Source of the DNA: Portulaca oleracea
Lineage: Eukaryota; Streptophyta; Magnoliopsida; Caryophyllales; Portulacaceae
DNA length: 64,000 nt
Reading direction: 5' to 3'
Assembly: GCA_029582165.1 (NCBI GenBank)
Contig: CM055881.1
Span: forward strand, 24,161,594 to 24,225,593
The notes below the pieces were generated by a model. The model was given only the letters and a program-made list of their open reading frames with translations. It was not told where the DNA came from and did not search any database. Position numbers and translations under genes: made by a program. This document shows, one piece after another, positions 43,143 through 57,400 of the stretch (positions are counted from its first letter, which is position 1; every line of letters starts with the position of its first letter).

Positions 43143-43200
43143 CGCCCGTGCAAGTGTAAGTTTGACACAGTCCGAGCCTTGCACGGGTATTTCCCACTAG
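43143..43200 (+). mobile_element. Helitron-like 3' terminus
   Basis: CCCGTGCAAG (43145) pairs with CTTGCACGGG (43179), followed by TATTTCCCACTAG and then T. A GC-rich hairpin close to a terminal CTAG|T fits a plant Helitron end. It resembles the terminus at 23178-23209. Confidence 0.55.
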
Positions 43201-43378
43201 TAATAAATAAATAAAACACACAAAAATTGTCTGGGCTTCACGGCTCTTGACTGTCAAGCCTTATCTCAGTTTGGAAGTTGTTTAAATGCTAAATCCCTCT
43301 GCAATTCCATCTCTTTGTGTGCTTGAAATCCCTTAAGCTTGCGATACTTTCTTTGTTCAGCAGTCAATTCAAGCGTAA

Positions 43379-46300
43379 ATGATGCTGAAACCCACACCCA
43401 CTGGTGATTCATCCATTGGAGCCCACTCAATTTCAAGGCTTTTCAAACATCACTCATTCTGCTTCGGGATGCTGAGCTTGAGATGCCCTCCTCATATTAA
43501 AAACCCTAGCTCGGATTCTGTTCATCTCTCTACCCCCAGTTGTTCAAGAAATGTCATTGTAGGTTTGACTACTTAGCTCCTTTAGATTGTCACAGGGTTT
43601 TATTTATTTAGTTTTTAATCTTATCTCAAATGATTTAACAGGTATGTGGGTTGAAAGGGCCAAGACCCAGATATCCTCGAGTGTGGAAAACTCGAAACAG
43701 AATTGGAACTATCTCCAAATCTAGAAAGCTCGTTGATTGTGTAAGCTGCTCACTGTAGCTCTTTCATGTGTTTTAACATCAACTTATCTGTTTGAATTTT
43801 GGGGAACCATAGAATGATTTTCATTGGATTTCCATGTGGTAGAATGCAGCTAATCTAATTTCCCTTGCATTCATGTTGTTTCTCCTACACACATTGCAGA
43901 GTTCTTTTGAAGTTCATCCTGTTAGATTTAAAGTGGTTTATGCTCAGTCAAATGTTGGGTTTGTGTCCTGAAATCAACAAAGTTCTTGACTACATAATTT
44001 GTTTCTTAGTACAATGAGGGAATTGTATGGATTTCTTCTTATGTTGGATTTTCTAAATGTATTAGGTTTACTATTGGAGTAGTAGTATAGGCAAGGTTTT
44101 GTGTTTCTCACTAGGGAGTTATGTTCACCTTGTTTTGTGTGGCATTGTTGGGTGCCTCTTGACAAGTCTTGGTGATAGAGGTTCTCTTTTTTTTTTTTTT
44201 TTTTTTTGGGTATCAAGGGGTTTTAGGAGATTCATTGTTTGTTGTACTCTCTACCAATAATAGATTCGTTTGTGCTTGTCTTATATGTGGTTTTTTTTCC
44301 TGATTTGGGTTTCATAGTTTAAATTTTTGTCTTGTTTTCTTGCATCTTTTTCTCTGGATATTTTAATGGTTGTCTTATTTGCTTAAATTGCTCAAATTAT
44401 TCCCGATATCAAATGTAGACAGTGTTGCATATGACTCACTAGGACTGATCTATAAAGGTTGTGTGAAATCACTTGACCACTATGGGTTAAAGTGGTGTGT
44501 GTAGCTTTAAAGGAGTTCCTGTCCAATTTAGGGTTTACAAATTGTTGTTATTTTGGTAGGTGCTTAAGGTGACTTGATTTCCAACTTAGGAGACAAGCAT
44601 GAAAGAAATTGTGCTATGAGCCTATGAACCATTGTCCTTCTGATTCATACAACAATGGCACTTAGATGACAAAGTTTTCTATGTTTTGTATTGAAGCAAC
44701 GTATATGTCTTGTATTATGACTCTACGATAGGTGATAACCTTACCCTTATGGATCATGCTGGCACCTTCAGGTTCAATTTGTGGTTGAGACTATTTAAAG
44801 TTCTTGTTACTACGCTAGCAATGAAGGAGTGCTTACTTTTTTGGGAGACATGAAGACTTTGTACTGTCATTCGTGGGGTTCACATCCACAACCTCTTCCT
44901 TTCTGGGGTACAGCTGTATACTTTTGGGCTTACCTAAACCAAACTTCAGTGTGATCCATATTATTTTGATTGGTTCTGTTATGCATATGAGAGAGACCTT
45001 TAGTTGTGTCTTCTACATGTTCACTTTGTTTCCTTCTTTCCCTGTTTTGAAATGACAACGGCTTAAACATTCCAGGTAAAGGGTCTGTCAAATGTTAAAG
45101 AGGAAGTATATGGAGCTCTTGATGCATTCATTGCTTGGGAGCTAGAATTTCCTCTTATAACAGTAAAAAAAGCTTTGAAGATTTTAGAGGATGAAAAAGA
45201 ATGGAAGAGAGTAATTCAGGTATGACGCAGGATAACTTTGCAGTATTGACAAGAAGCTAATTGTTTTTGAACTAGATAATTGTTTTAAATTAGGTGACAA
45301 AATGGATGTTGAGCAAAGGTCAAGGGAGAACAATGGGAAGCTATTACACGTTGCTGACTGCATTAGCAGAGGAAGATAGACTAGAGGAGGCAGAAGAGCT
45401 TTACACAAAATTGTTTGAAGAACATCTGGAAAGCATGCCTCGGATGTTCTTCGACAAAATGATTAGCATTTATTATAGCAGGGGGATGCAGGACAAAATG
45501 TTTGATGTACGTCCAACCTTGCCCTTTTAGCATCATAACTTTTCATCTTTTGTTGCGATGCTGCTTCTAGATCTTGTGGTTGTATTATCGATACTGCAAC
45601 CCCTCAGGTCTTTGTATCGGTTAGATCCATGCTGATGTTGTCGGGATTGTCTGAATTAATGATGTAAGGACTTGAGTTCTATTCCATAGTGCACACTCTA
45701 GAGTCTTTTCTTACGTAGGGTGTGTGGAGGTGTCATCTCTGATTCCAAATCCATAATCCAATGTCTTGCTTGGGTAGGGAATGAGTGACTTGTGTAGGCT
45801 GTAGCTTTCTCCACAAAATTGATGTTACTTTGACTCTTCATTTTCCCTACCCTACCCGTGTGAAATCCTTCACACCTTGGACAAGGGTGCAACACTCAAC
45901 TCTCCCAATTACAATGAAAGTGCACAAAATTTCTTAAAATTAACCATATCTGACATGTGTATGTGTCCATGTAGGACATCCCTACCCAATTCCAAGTAAC
46001 ATAGCACAAAATAAGTTAGTGGTTTATGGTACACAGACTCATTTAATTTGATGTACACTTGAGGGAGTTCGCTACTCTGACATGGATTTGTGCACTAAGG
46101 TTGCACTTTTGACAAAAAGCACGTAGTAATTTTCTAATCACCGAGTTTGGTACCTGGTTGTGTATCTATATTGGACGCTTGCAGACGACTCCAAGTCTCC
46201 CACTAAATGGATACAAAGCATGTTCCTAATGTCATGTTTCTGTTAACATGTTGGTCTTTTTGGGATGTTGCTTTCCGTGCCTTGCTATGCAGCTCACTTT

Positions 46301-46680
46301 CTTGTTCTGTGCAGATATTTGCAGACATGGAAGAGCTGGGTGTCCGACCCACAACTTCGATTGTGTCAAAGGTGGGAGACATTTTCAAAAAGCTTGGAAT
46401 GATGGACAAATATGAAAAGTTAAACCGAAAATATCCACCTCCCAAGTGGGAATATAGGTACATCAAGGGCAAGCGTGTTAAAGTTAAGGCAAAACAGCCA
46501 GATGAATCGACTGATGAATTTGAAGACACAAACAAGTTTAATGAGGCAGAAATGGAGTCCTGTGAAGCTAACGAGGTTGTCGATTCTTCTGACGTGGAAC
46601 ATGATCTGCAACTGATGGGCCTTCTGGAAGATATCAGTGGATCCTTTGTACTTGATGAAACTAGGGAGGGAACGTTGTGA
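43379..46680 (+). CDS. EMB1417: PPR-like chloroplast-type protein, At4g21190 (EMB1417)-like, five exons
   Basis: Exons are 43379-43558, 43642-43740, 45076-45219, 45294-45506 and 46315-46680. All splice sites are GT-AG and phase 0. The product has 333 residues. The first 60 are poorly conserved and Ser-rich, as in an organelle transit peptide. Next comes [20 protein letters not shown], then a helical part ([14 protein letters not shown]), PPR-like repeats ([37 protein letters not shown]), [20 protein letters not shown] and an acidic tail. I recognise the order and these blocks from the Arabidopsis PPR protein whose loss is embryo-lethal. A role in organelle RNA processing is family-based inference. 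The ATG chosen is the first in exon 1. Confidence 0.9.
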
Positions 46681-48414
46681 GGCCAGTGGCTTGTATTTAT
46701 GGCAGAACTGCCTCTAACTTTAGACCTTGAGCTGGGTGGCAAAAGAATAATATCAATGCCGTACTATGTAAATTCTCCACGAAAATGCACAGGATTTATG
46801 ACAATCTTGGAAACAGATTCAGTTTCAGACTGCGTAATGCTTCAAATGAGCTTCTGACAGTCGCATGCATCTATTCTATGGTGATTATGGAGTTATTCTT
46901 GGAGAAAAAGGTAAAAGGGTTTTTGTATATATGAATATATGATTACAACAACTAAGTATAATTTGTCGGAAACGGGAGTCCAACTGTGAGGCTTGTAAAA
47001 TCGCGCAACTTGATTTTACTTGACAAATAGAACATGAAGAGGCTTGTAAAATCGCGCAACTTGATTTTACTTGACAAATAGAACATGAACGCATTAATAG
47101 CACCACAATAATTCATGAAATTATAGAAAAATTACAAATCGTGCCACGACCTTGTCACTGTTCAAAGAATGATTTCGCTGATTTTGATGAAGTTACGGTG
47201 CAAATTTCTCGTTTCCCAGGATTAACACGGTGTTAATTAATCGACTTCCAATTAATTAACTTGGAGTATTTGAATTTATCCCAAAGATGGATATATAAAG
47301 GGTTTCAAGATCGTCAAATAAGGCTAGGCAATAATACTGTGGTATTAACGGGAAAAGTGAAGAATAAAACGGGGTAATTATTGGGATGATACACTTGAAT
47401 AAGACGGAAGAAATGAGCTGAAATTTCTGCTCAATTGTGCCTGGAAAGACCCAGCACGCCTTCTTCGGTTGCGGTGGCAGTGGCAGACTGGCAGGTGAGG
47501 GAGGGAGTACGAGAGAGAGAATGGAGGACTCGAGTGTGAGAGGTGAGAACATGAGAGATGAAACTATAGCGCAGAGATCATTGACCTGTTCAGCCGTTTC
47601 TTACTAACCGGCTACTGGCCCAAGGGTGCTTGCAATTCTTCATAAACAAGCCTACCCATTTGAGCCCGCTCCATTTACCTCCTTAAACGGGCTGAGCCCG
47701 GTTTTTCCCTACCTGCTCATCAGGGCCCAGTGGGTATCCGACCCATTGCCCAAGCCTATCTGTGAGTGTACGGTGCCGAAGCAGCAATCATTAGGTTCCC
47801 AAACCTGTGATCAATGAATTCTCAGACAAAACTTGAGATTATCAGATTTGAGTTGTTTTGGCCCAGATCCAGCTAGTTACAAAGGAGACATATCGGGTAG
47901 CATTTCATCTTATGACCAGGGGTTAATACCAAGTTCATGGAATTCTCATATTCAACATGACAAATTTGACAGGTCTGTTTGGTTTGTTAGTCAATTAAGT
48001 ACCATCTGCTTTATCATATGATTTATCTAGAAGTACATACAGCGAAGCACTACTACAATTGCACAATACTAGGAGATACCTGCCAGAACCTTATGAAAAG
48101 GAAGATGTGAACTCTAAAATCCAAACATAACGTGGAATAATCCAAATTTCGACAAATATAGAATCTGTGCAAATAGTGAGTACATAATAACACAAAAAAC
48201 ATAGTCATCTGAGATTCCTAAGTCTAAACCTATGGAACCGAAGAATTTCAGGTAATTGAAGAAACCCTAAGCCGAATATGATGTGTGCTCTATCAAAACT
48301 CAACCACCCTGTAGCTGTCAATCATCTACACTTGAAAAAACGTATGAAATACCAATCATCCCAAAACTAATTCAGTTTATTAATCTACAAAAGAAAAGAA
48401 TGGTAGCTGTACTT
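46681..48414 (+). other. Intergenic region between two convergent genes
   Basis: It holds the 3' ends of both genes: EMB1417 ends at 46680 and ERdj2 ends at 48415 on the other strand. A candidate poly(A) signal for ERdj2 (AATAAA on the minus strand) lies at 48381-48376. No further gene is seen. The ORFs at 47256-47552 and 47626-47817 have no recognisable domain. Confidence 0.6.
46988..47089 (+). repeat. 51 bp perfect tandem duplication
   Basis: The 51-base unit starting GAGGCTTGTAAAATCGCGC is given twice in direct succession (46988-47038, 47039-47089). Each unit contains GTAAAATC and GATTTTAC as an inverted repeat. Confidence 0.9.
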
Positions 48415-51400
48415 CTATTCCTCATCTGAAGCAGAGCCTTCAGAAGTGGAGTGTTTAGCCTTGTTACGAGCATCACCATTAGCAGAAGGGCCTTTCTTGG
48501 TATCTTGGTCATCTTCTTCATCTTCACTGTACTCGCTCTCGTAATCATCATCATATTCAGCCTCCTGGTTCTCCTCCTCGTCATCGGCATCATCCTCCAA
48601 TAGAAGTCCCTCTTCTCCAATGGCACCACCCCTGGTTCCAGCCCTGCTTCTCTTCAGAACCTTCAACTTCAACCCGGTCTTAGTGTCACAGCCAATCCAA
48701 GAATCACACAAGCAATAACAATTCAGATTATAAGTCCCTTCAGCCGGGGCCTGGAATTTGCCCATGACCATCCTCGACCCAGCCTTGACTTTCTCAACAG
48801 CCTCCCTGACCGCATCACTGGTTTCCTTTGCACTGGCTCCTGAAACTTCCATCATCTCCCCAATTGCCTTGGATGCGGTAGTTATAGCTGTAGATTCATC
48901 CACAAAGCTAAGCTTTTGGGAGAACCAAACATTATTCAAGTTCTGATCGGCCAGAAGAAACCAGAAATTCTCATCCTTGTGATTGGGGTAGTAAGGGGCA
49001 TGTGGAAGAGCACCAGTCAAGCCATTTGGACGCTCGAGCTTAACCCAAGCCTGGAGTGTCACAAGGTCACCCTCTTGTATGCCCTCCTCACCTTCAGTTT
49101 CACACTTGATATCCAAAGTGAGCAAAGGCATCATCTCAAGTACCCTCTCTACATCCTCTATTTTTGATGCAGAAAACCCAGCTGTCTGCGACAGCAGCTC
49201 CGCACGCTCTGCTACACTCATATCACGAAGGTCCTCAAATGTCCGCACTTTCTGCATATAAATAAGGAAAAGGCAATGCATCATGTGTACATCTTGAGCA
49301 AAGAATCTAAGAGGCTAGTGAGTAGTGACAATTCATTTTTTGTTTTTTTGCTTTTTTTTTCGGAGTAGGGGGTCCCAGGCAAAACAATGGAAATTTGTGT
49401 GTTGTGGCGGAGCTTAAGTGAGCAACTGAATTTTATACCAGCTGTGGCCAGTGGGTTTAAATGATGCTCTTGGTGAAATCAATGGGAATTGGGAACCATG
49501 GGACAAAGATTGTTACCCAAAATTTCATGGACAAATTAAAAACTTCTAGTGTGGTTTCTATGACATTTAGGTTTGTGGTCTGTCAAGATAATCAAAGGAT
49601 AGCAGCAATCTGCCAGTCGGATGGTTTTGATCTAAGTGCAGTTTTAGCTTACTGTACAAAAACAATGCCATTATACTAGGTTTCAAGTAGCTAGTCTGAG
49701 ATTAATTGCAAGTTGATAGGGTTCAAATAGCATGTTTGGGACACTGCAGCAATACCTGGGTGCAAAGCTCTGTGATCCTCTTAAGGTTTTGAGTAATTTT
49801 GAAGGATATGTAGAATTTTCAAAAAATGCAGATTAGCTGCACCCCCCCCCCCCCCTTCTTCCTGAAACCATTCAACTGATAGCCTAAAGCTCTAGAAAAC
49901 TTGAAGGATTTAGCAGTTGCTGAAAATTGGGAGCCCCTCTCTAGGGGTAGCTAAAGTGTTATTCACAAGTCCTACCTAGCCCAGAAATTTATCAGACGAT
50001 GATCACATTATGTCATGATTCAATTAAAAGTACACACATCCCTGCTTTCTCCTGAATCCTGACAACCAGACACAAGAAGGCAACTGCTCCCCTAAGGGAA
50101 CTTCTGCATTAAAATGGAGCTCCAACACCAGGTATGAATTGCTAGGCATGCTGTAGACAAACTTTTTCCATATACAGCCATCAGGACTATTTATCTCACC
50201 TTAAGGACCTTCCGATATTCAACATCCAGAGACAGGCATGGACACTTAACACTTCATGGCACTTGCCAATGGAACATCTTAACTTCAACAAAATAAGAGC
50301 CAATAGACTCAAACAACTATCAGAGTAGCAGACACACATGTTCGATGCTTGGGACTCCAAGTAACCAAGGCAGGGAGTACAATAACATATTAAAATAAAT
50401 ATCTGAATTAGTATATGTGAAGTAATATTCCCACAAACCTTGCGTGCAATCTTTTTGGTGACTGCTTCACTGAAGTGTGGAAGCTGCAAGAAAGGTGCAA
50501 TGCCCTCAGTTGATCCTCCACCTGCTTTCCTAGCACTGAGGGGAACAGCCTGGAAAAGGTGTAAATATGGCTATCAGACCAATAGCCTGCATAGCATATA
50601 AATTCAAATAGAGAACACGTAGCAACAGAACCAGCACATAGCATCTAAATAACAAAATTGTAATAGGAAGTACTATGATGGGAACTCTGATACCTCAGCA
50701 GTCCACCCAGTGACAGTTGTTCAAAGTGAACATGGGCATGAATGGCTATGCACATGAAAATATTTAATAAATCCTATCAGCAGATTACAGAAAGGAAAGG
50801 ACTCAGTTTTGCCCATCGCCTCGCACCTAGTTATAATGTGCAACCTGGATCCTACACCGCGTGGGAAGAGATGGATGCAAACATAGACAGAAGCCCCAGT
50901 TCAAGCTGTTGGGCTTACCAAAACTAGCAACTTTTACACTGAGTTAACAGAAGATGATCATTCATGCAAAATTGTGGCTGAGATAAACTAAAATATACCC
51001 AACTATTGTATAAATTGATATTACAAACATATCAAAAAGTTAAACAAGTATAATGAGTTACAGAACCTGGATAATACATTGAAAAAGCTCCATAACACCT
51101 ATAGCAGGCCTAAGCCATCCATATCCTTGAGGTGGGCGGGGTATCAGAGCCATCTGCATGAATCATGAAATATTAGTAATAAAAGAACATAATATGTATC
51201 AAAGAACTAATCTGTCAATAAAACACATGAAATATAAATGGAAAGGATAGAAATCAATAGTTTGAAAAGAGAACCATTCCTACAACAGCAAAAACATAAT
51301 ACTTGTTTGATGGTAGATGAACAAATACTACGTGTGTCTCTATCCCCATTCCTGGTCACATAAATGCACTCAAACGTATAACCATGTGAGAACCTAAACA

Positions 51401-54400
51401 GTTATTCCCATACAAGATCATACCCAACAACATCAAGAATAGAAACCTACTCAAGCTGTTAAAAACAGTACTATTAATCCAGAAGCATATTGGCTAGGAT
51501 TTGCCCAGGACATTGGTAAAGGAAAGAATTTACTAATGGGACATCTCAAGTCACCTTCATTAACTCTTCAAGAAGGCGAGGAGCAAGTTCCAGTACACGT
51601 TTGAGATCGCCATTTAGAGTTGGAGGTAGTCCTGCTGTCTCTCGAGTCAAGTGGGCTTGAATCAACAATTGTGTCTGATTGTTAAAAAGAAAAAATGAAA
51701 AATGGTTCAGGACCACTTTCAATTGCTTCTTAAGCATTATTGAGCAGATACCTAATTTAAAATTCAAAAAAAAAAAAAAGATTTCCCATACCTTAACTAG
51801 TGGAGGGTGTTGTTTCAAAAATTTAGCTTGCTCTTGCTTGATGTTTTTGGTGTCTAGGTTCAACTCACTCCTTACTAACAGCAACAGTTTGTGAAGTGGT
51901 TCATCATCAACCCTTCGAACTGGAATTTCCATGTACTCCGCTGCCTTAATGAACACATCCAAAACTTTGCTGGAATAAAAATACATAGATGTAAAATCAG
52001 AAAACACTGAACACCATATCAGACAAAAAAAATGCAAACTCCGCAAATGCTATTGAGGAACTAAGAAGTACAAACATGATCAGTTTAACTAACAAAGAAG
52101 CAAAATGAAAAGTAATGGCATACACAAAAAAGGTTCAAGATAAGACCAGACAAACAGCATGCTTTTGCTATCTCTATAGTATTTAGGTTGTGGGAGGACA
52201 TTCAAGGAACTGCTGAACCAGTGCAAAACATGATATATCCACACGCAAACTTAACAAACATAACCAGATACTGACTCAAGAAAAGGACAGAATCCCTCCA
52301 AAAATGCAAAGTCAGTATCATTTGGGCTTGCACCAGTGAAGCATATTATATCTACAGACTAACTTACTAAAGGCTACAGGTAGCTCCTTGGCATAAGAGG
52401 ATAGGATCCCCAAAAACACAAGCTCAATATCTTTTGGGCGCAAAATATGGAATTATAAATAAAATCTAAACCAAATTAAACCATTACCCAAGGGCCCTAA
52501 CTTTCAGAAAAGGTCAATACAAATGAAAACAAATGCAAGACTCAATAATATAAAATCAGCATGTTCCATCTTCAGGCACAAACAGGGCCTTCAAGGATAA
52601 AGAAAGTTAACCACAGAAGCAGATGCATCAGATCTAGCCTTTCAAATTAGGGGTGTCCAATATATTATTAAACTCATTTGGCAAATATACAATACATATT
52701 TTTTACTCCAAATTATACTGATTTTTCATTTTTTTATATAAAAAAAAAAAAAAGGTTTTCACTCCATACTGATTTTTCTTTTTTTTAAAAAAAAAATAAG
52801 GGTGGCCATGGCACCCTAAAACCTAATGCAAATACGCCAGTGGGTGCATGTTGAATAATTTTCCCGCAAGAAAAGGGTCATCTTCATCTTGGTTAATTGT
52901 CGTCTACCAAAACTTTTCAGATTTTCTGTGAGGTGTTGAGTGAAAATAGGAGCTCTACTAAGATATCACTATTCAGGCAAAAAACTACGGTATTTTGTCT
53001 GCACTTTTATATTTAATTTAGCTCAAAATAAATATTAAGTTAGAATTTTATGTAGTTTATTTAAATTTTGCAGGTTGATGATATAAGTTGAAAAAATGGA
53101 CCGAAAAGGGAGTTTTGGGCTTGATTTGGACAGACATGGACCGACCAAGATTTAAATTGGGTTGAAACGAAAAGGAAAAAAAAGGGGTCCAAATGGGCAT
53201 TCACGTGCCCAACCACCCACTCTTCTTTCTTTTTTTTTTTTTTTTGTCCCTATTGTATCAATCACCAATCTTCATCATCATCATCAACCATCATCATCAT
53301 CAAAAATAAGGAGGCTATCACTCAATGCGGCACCACCACAAATCCATCAACTGAATCCCAACTATTTCGGTTCCTGATGCACCACCACCAACTGCTCCAA
53401 GTGCTAAGATATGTGGATATTCTCCTTCAAACTTGGCCAAGTCAACCCATGGAGGTGGGTACCGAAGATGTTGCAACTGAATCAAATTTTGCGGAACATG
53501 AGTAGTTGGGTTGGGGTTGAGTTCCTTGTATAAAAAATAGTTGGGTAGGAGATTGGTAGAAATCATCAATTTTTATTTTCTAGCTTTCAATTTGTAGCAT
53601 CAATTTTCTTCAGCTTTCAATATATAATTTTACAGTATCAAATTTTCAGTTGTCCTTTCCAATTTTGTTTCGAGTTGTAGTCCTCTGATTCAAAGTTTAA
53701 TAGAGCAAGGTTCTTCTCCATTTTCATCTGGGTTCTTCTTCGCTGTTGAACCAAGGCCCAGAAGCCATCGTCATTTTTTTCAAGCTCTATATTCTTGCTG
53801 CTTATATCTTTAGTTTCTTTCCCCTTTTCTTTTTCTTTAGCTTCATAAAAGACAAAGTAAAAAAAAAGTTGAGTTGAAATGGAGGCATTAATTGTGACAT
53901 TCTAGTGACAGTACACCATTGTCTCCCAATTCAATTTAGTATTTGTTTTCTTCTTTTTCACTCTTTCTTTTAATTAATTAATCTAGTTAGTCATGGAGGT
54001 TTAATCAATTAGTTTAACTATTATTGGTTTTTGGTGCGTTTAACCTTTGATATTAATTTAATTTAATCTTAATTTTTTAATTTTGATTTTATAGATTTTT
54101 ATAACTAAATTAGTTTGATGCCACTTAAGATTAATTGTTTGCTAATTGTGCTGGTTAAAGTTTGATACTACCGTCTTCGTGGGATCGACCCGTATCTACC
54201 AGACTACACTACAAGTGAACACCGTGCGCCTGCGGTCAACATTTTCATAATCAACAACTTCTAATCTCATTATCAGGGATACATCTCCTAAAGATCTGAT
54301 GAGAACAATACTTAAATAAGTAAGGGTCATCCCAATAGAAAAACTTCACCAAAGAAAAGAACTTGTACTTGTCATGCTTATTCCAACCTAAGGGTACCTT

Positions 54401-57400
54401 ACCAGTCACTAAGTAACTGACAATATCAGCACACCATGGTTCAGATTGGACCATGAGTAGTTGCTCATCAGGGAAGCACTCAGAAATAGGGGACTCACTC
54501 TTATTTTCAACAACGATTCGGGATAAGTGGTCTGCAACCAGGTTCTCAGAACCTTTTCTATCCCAAATCTCACAATCAAATTCCTGCAAAAGCAAAATCC
54601 ACCTAAGCAGTCTAGGCTTTGCATCCTTCTTGGAGAGAAGGTGCTTAAGCGCAGCATGGTCAGTATAAACAATCACACGAGAGCCAATCAAGTAGGGACG
54701 AAATTTTTCAAAGGCAAACACAACTGCCAAAAGTTCTTTCTCAGTCACAGGGGGTGTTTGGCTACCTAGCTTTTTCGGTAGCTTTTAGCTTTTTGACCAA
54801 GGTTAAAAAGCTACTTAGGGTGTTTGGTAAGTAACTTTTTATATTAGCTTTTTGGACCAAAAAGCTACTTGATGAAGCTTTTTAAGGTAACTTTTCACAA
54901 AAAGCTACTTTACCAAACACTTTTACTGCAAAAAGATAACCCAAACAGTTAAAGCCGAACAGTTAATCCAAAAAGCTATCAGCTGGTTACCAAACAGGGC
55001 CACAGTATAGTTCAATTGGGCCACATTCAAGGTATGACTGGCATAATATATGACATGAGGTTTCCTATCCATACGTTGTCCTAAGACAACCCCTACAGCA
55101 AAGTCAGAAGCATCACACATCAGCTCAAAGGGCTCTCCCCAGATGGGAGGGTGTAAGATAGGGGCAGAAGTCAGGGCTTCTTTCAACCGAGTGAATGCCT
55201 TCAAACACTCTTCCGAGAGGTTAAAAGGCACATCCTTAGCTAAAAGATTGGTCAAGGGCCTAGCAATTTTACTAAAGCCCTGGATGAACCTTCTATGAAC
55301 ACTTCAATACATCCTGCATGCCCTAAAAATGACCTCACGTCTTTCACACAAGTGGGACGCGGAAGATTGGAAATCAAATCAACTTTAGCTTTATCAACTT
55401 CAATCCCTTCATGTGAAATTACATGCCCTAGGACTATTCCCTTTTTAACCATAAAATGGCATTTCTCCCATTTCAGAGTCAAATTTTTCTCCCTACATCT
55501 TTCCAAAACCTTAGTAAGATTAGCTAAACAGTCATCAAATGAGGGACCAAACACAGAAAAATCATCCATGAACACTTCAATACATTGCTCAATCATATCA
55601 GAAAATATAGAAATCATGCAACGCTGAAAAGTGGTTGGGGCATTACAAAGACCAAAGGGCATTCTCCTAAAGGCAAAAGTACCAAAGGGACAGGTGAATG
55701 TGGTCTTATTTTGGTCCTCAGGTGCTATGGAAACTTGGGTGTAGCCAGAGTATCCATCCAGAAAGCAATAATAACTATGTCCAGCTAACCTCTCAAGCAT
55801 TTGATCCATAAAAGGTAGTGGGAAGTGGTCTTTCCTACTGGCGGCATTTAACTTCCTATAATCAATACAAACTCGCCACCCAGATTGGACTCCAGTGGGA
55901 ACTAACTCATTCTTGTCATTCCCAATCACGGTAACACCGGTCTTTTTAGCTAATCTTACTAAGGTTTTGGAAAGATGTAGGGAGAAAAATTAGACTCTGA
56001 ACTCGGAGAAATGTCATTTTATGGTTAAAAAGGGAATAGTCCTAGGGCATGTAATTTCACATGAAGGGATTAAAGTTGATAAAGCTAAAGTTGATTTGAT
56101 TTCTAATCTTCCCCCTCCCACTTGTGTGAAAGACGTGAGGTTATTTTTAGGGCATGCAGGATTTCATAGAAGGCTCATCCAGGACTTTAGTAAAATTGCT
56201 AGGCCCTTGACCAATCTTTTAGCTAAGGACGTGTCTTTAACTTCTCGGAAGAGTGTTTGAAGGCATTCACTCGGCTGAAAGAAGCCCTGACTTCTGCCCC
56301 TATCTTACACCCTCCCATCTGGCGAGAGCCCTTTGAGCTGATGTGTGATGCTTCTGACTTTGTTGTAGGGGTTGTCTTAAGACAACGTATGGATAGGAAA
56401 CCTCATGCCATATATTATGCCAGTCAAACCTTGAATGTGGCCCAATTGAACTATACTGTGACTGAGAAAGAATTTTTGGCAGTTGTGTTTGCCTTTGAAA
56501 AATTCCGTCCCTACTTGATTGGCTCTCGTGTGGTTGTTTATACTGACCATGCTGCGCTTAAGCACCTTCTCTCCAAGAAGGATGTAAAGCCTAGACTGCT
56601 TAGGTAAATTTTGCTTTTGCAGGAATTTCATTGTGAGATTCGGGATAGAAAAGGTATTGAGAACCTGGTTGCAGACCACTGTTCCCGAATCGTTGTTGAA
56701 AATAAGAGTGAGTCCCCTATTTCTGAGTGCTTCCCTGATGAGTAGCTACTCATGGTCCAATTTGAACCATGGTATGCTGATATTGTCAATTACTTAGTGA
56801 CTGGTGAGGTACCCTTAGGTTGGAATAAGCATGACAAGGACAAGTTCTTTTCTTTGGTGAAGTTTTTCTATTGGGATGACCCTTACTTATTTAAGTATTG
56901 TTCAGATCAAATCTTTAGGAGATGTATCCCTCATAATGAGATTAGAAGTGTCTTTATCATTTTGTCATGACCAAGCTTGTGGAGGGCATTTTAGTGGGAA
57001 GTAAACAGCTGCCAAAATCCTTCAGTGTGGTTGGTACTGGCCTACTTTGTTTAAGGATGCCCATTTGTACTGTAAGAGGTGTCATATATGTCAACAGATT
57101 GGGAAAATCAGTCGGAGAGACATGATGCCCCTTAATCCAATTATTGGGATTGAGATCTTTCATGTCTGGGGGATTGATTTTATGGGTCCATTTCCTTCTT
57201 CTTTTGGGAATGAGTATATTCTTTTGGCTGTAGATTATGTGTCTAAGTGGATAGAGGCAGTGCCAACCAGGTCAACTGAAATAAAACACATTCCATATCC
57301 CAAAGCCCTTGGCCAAAACACATTCCATATCCCTAAGCCAGGTCTATTGGAGCAACCTTGTTAGAAAGGTATGATGATATATGGGAAAATATATGTGGTG

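Noticed and set aside
47600..47820. Possible hAT-MITE with GGGCCC/CCCATTG words
   Set aside because: No terminal inverted repeats or target duplication could be defined.
48758..49261. Plus-strand ORFs opposite the last ERdj2 exon
   Set aside because: They are shadows of the conserved minus-strand Sec63-like coding sequence.
49840..49856. Long homopolymers (C run at 49843, G run near 59733, C/A run near 62778)
   Set aside because: They are simple slippage tracts, two of them in introns, with lengths likely affected by sequencing error.
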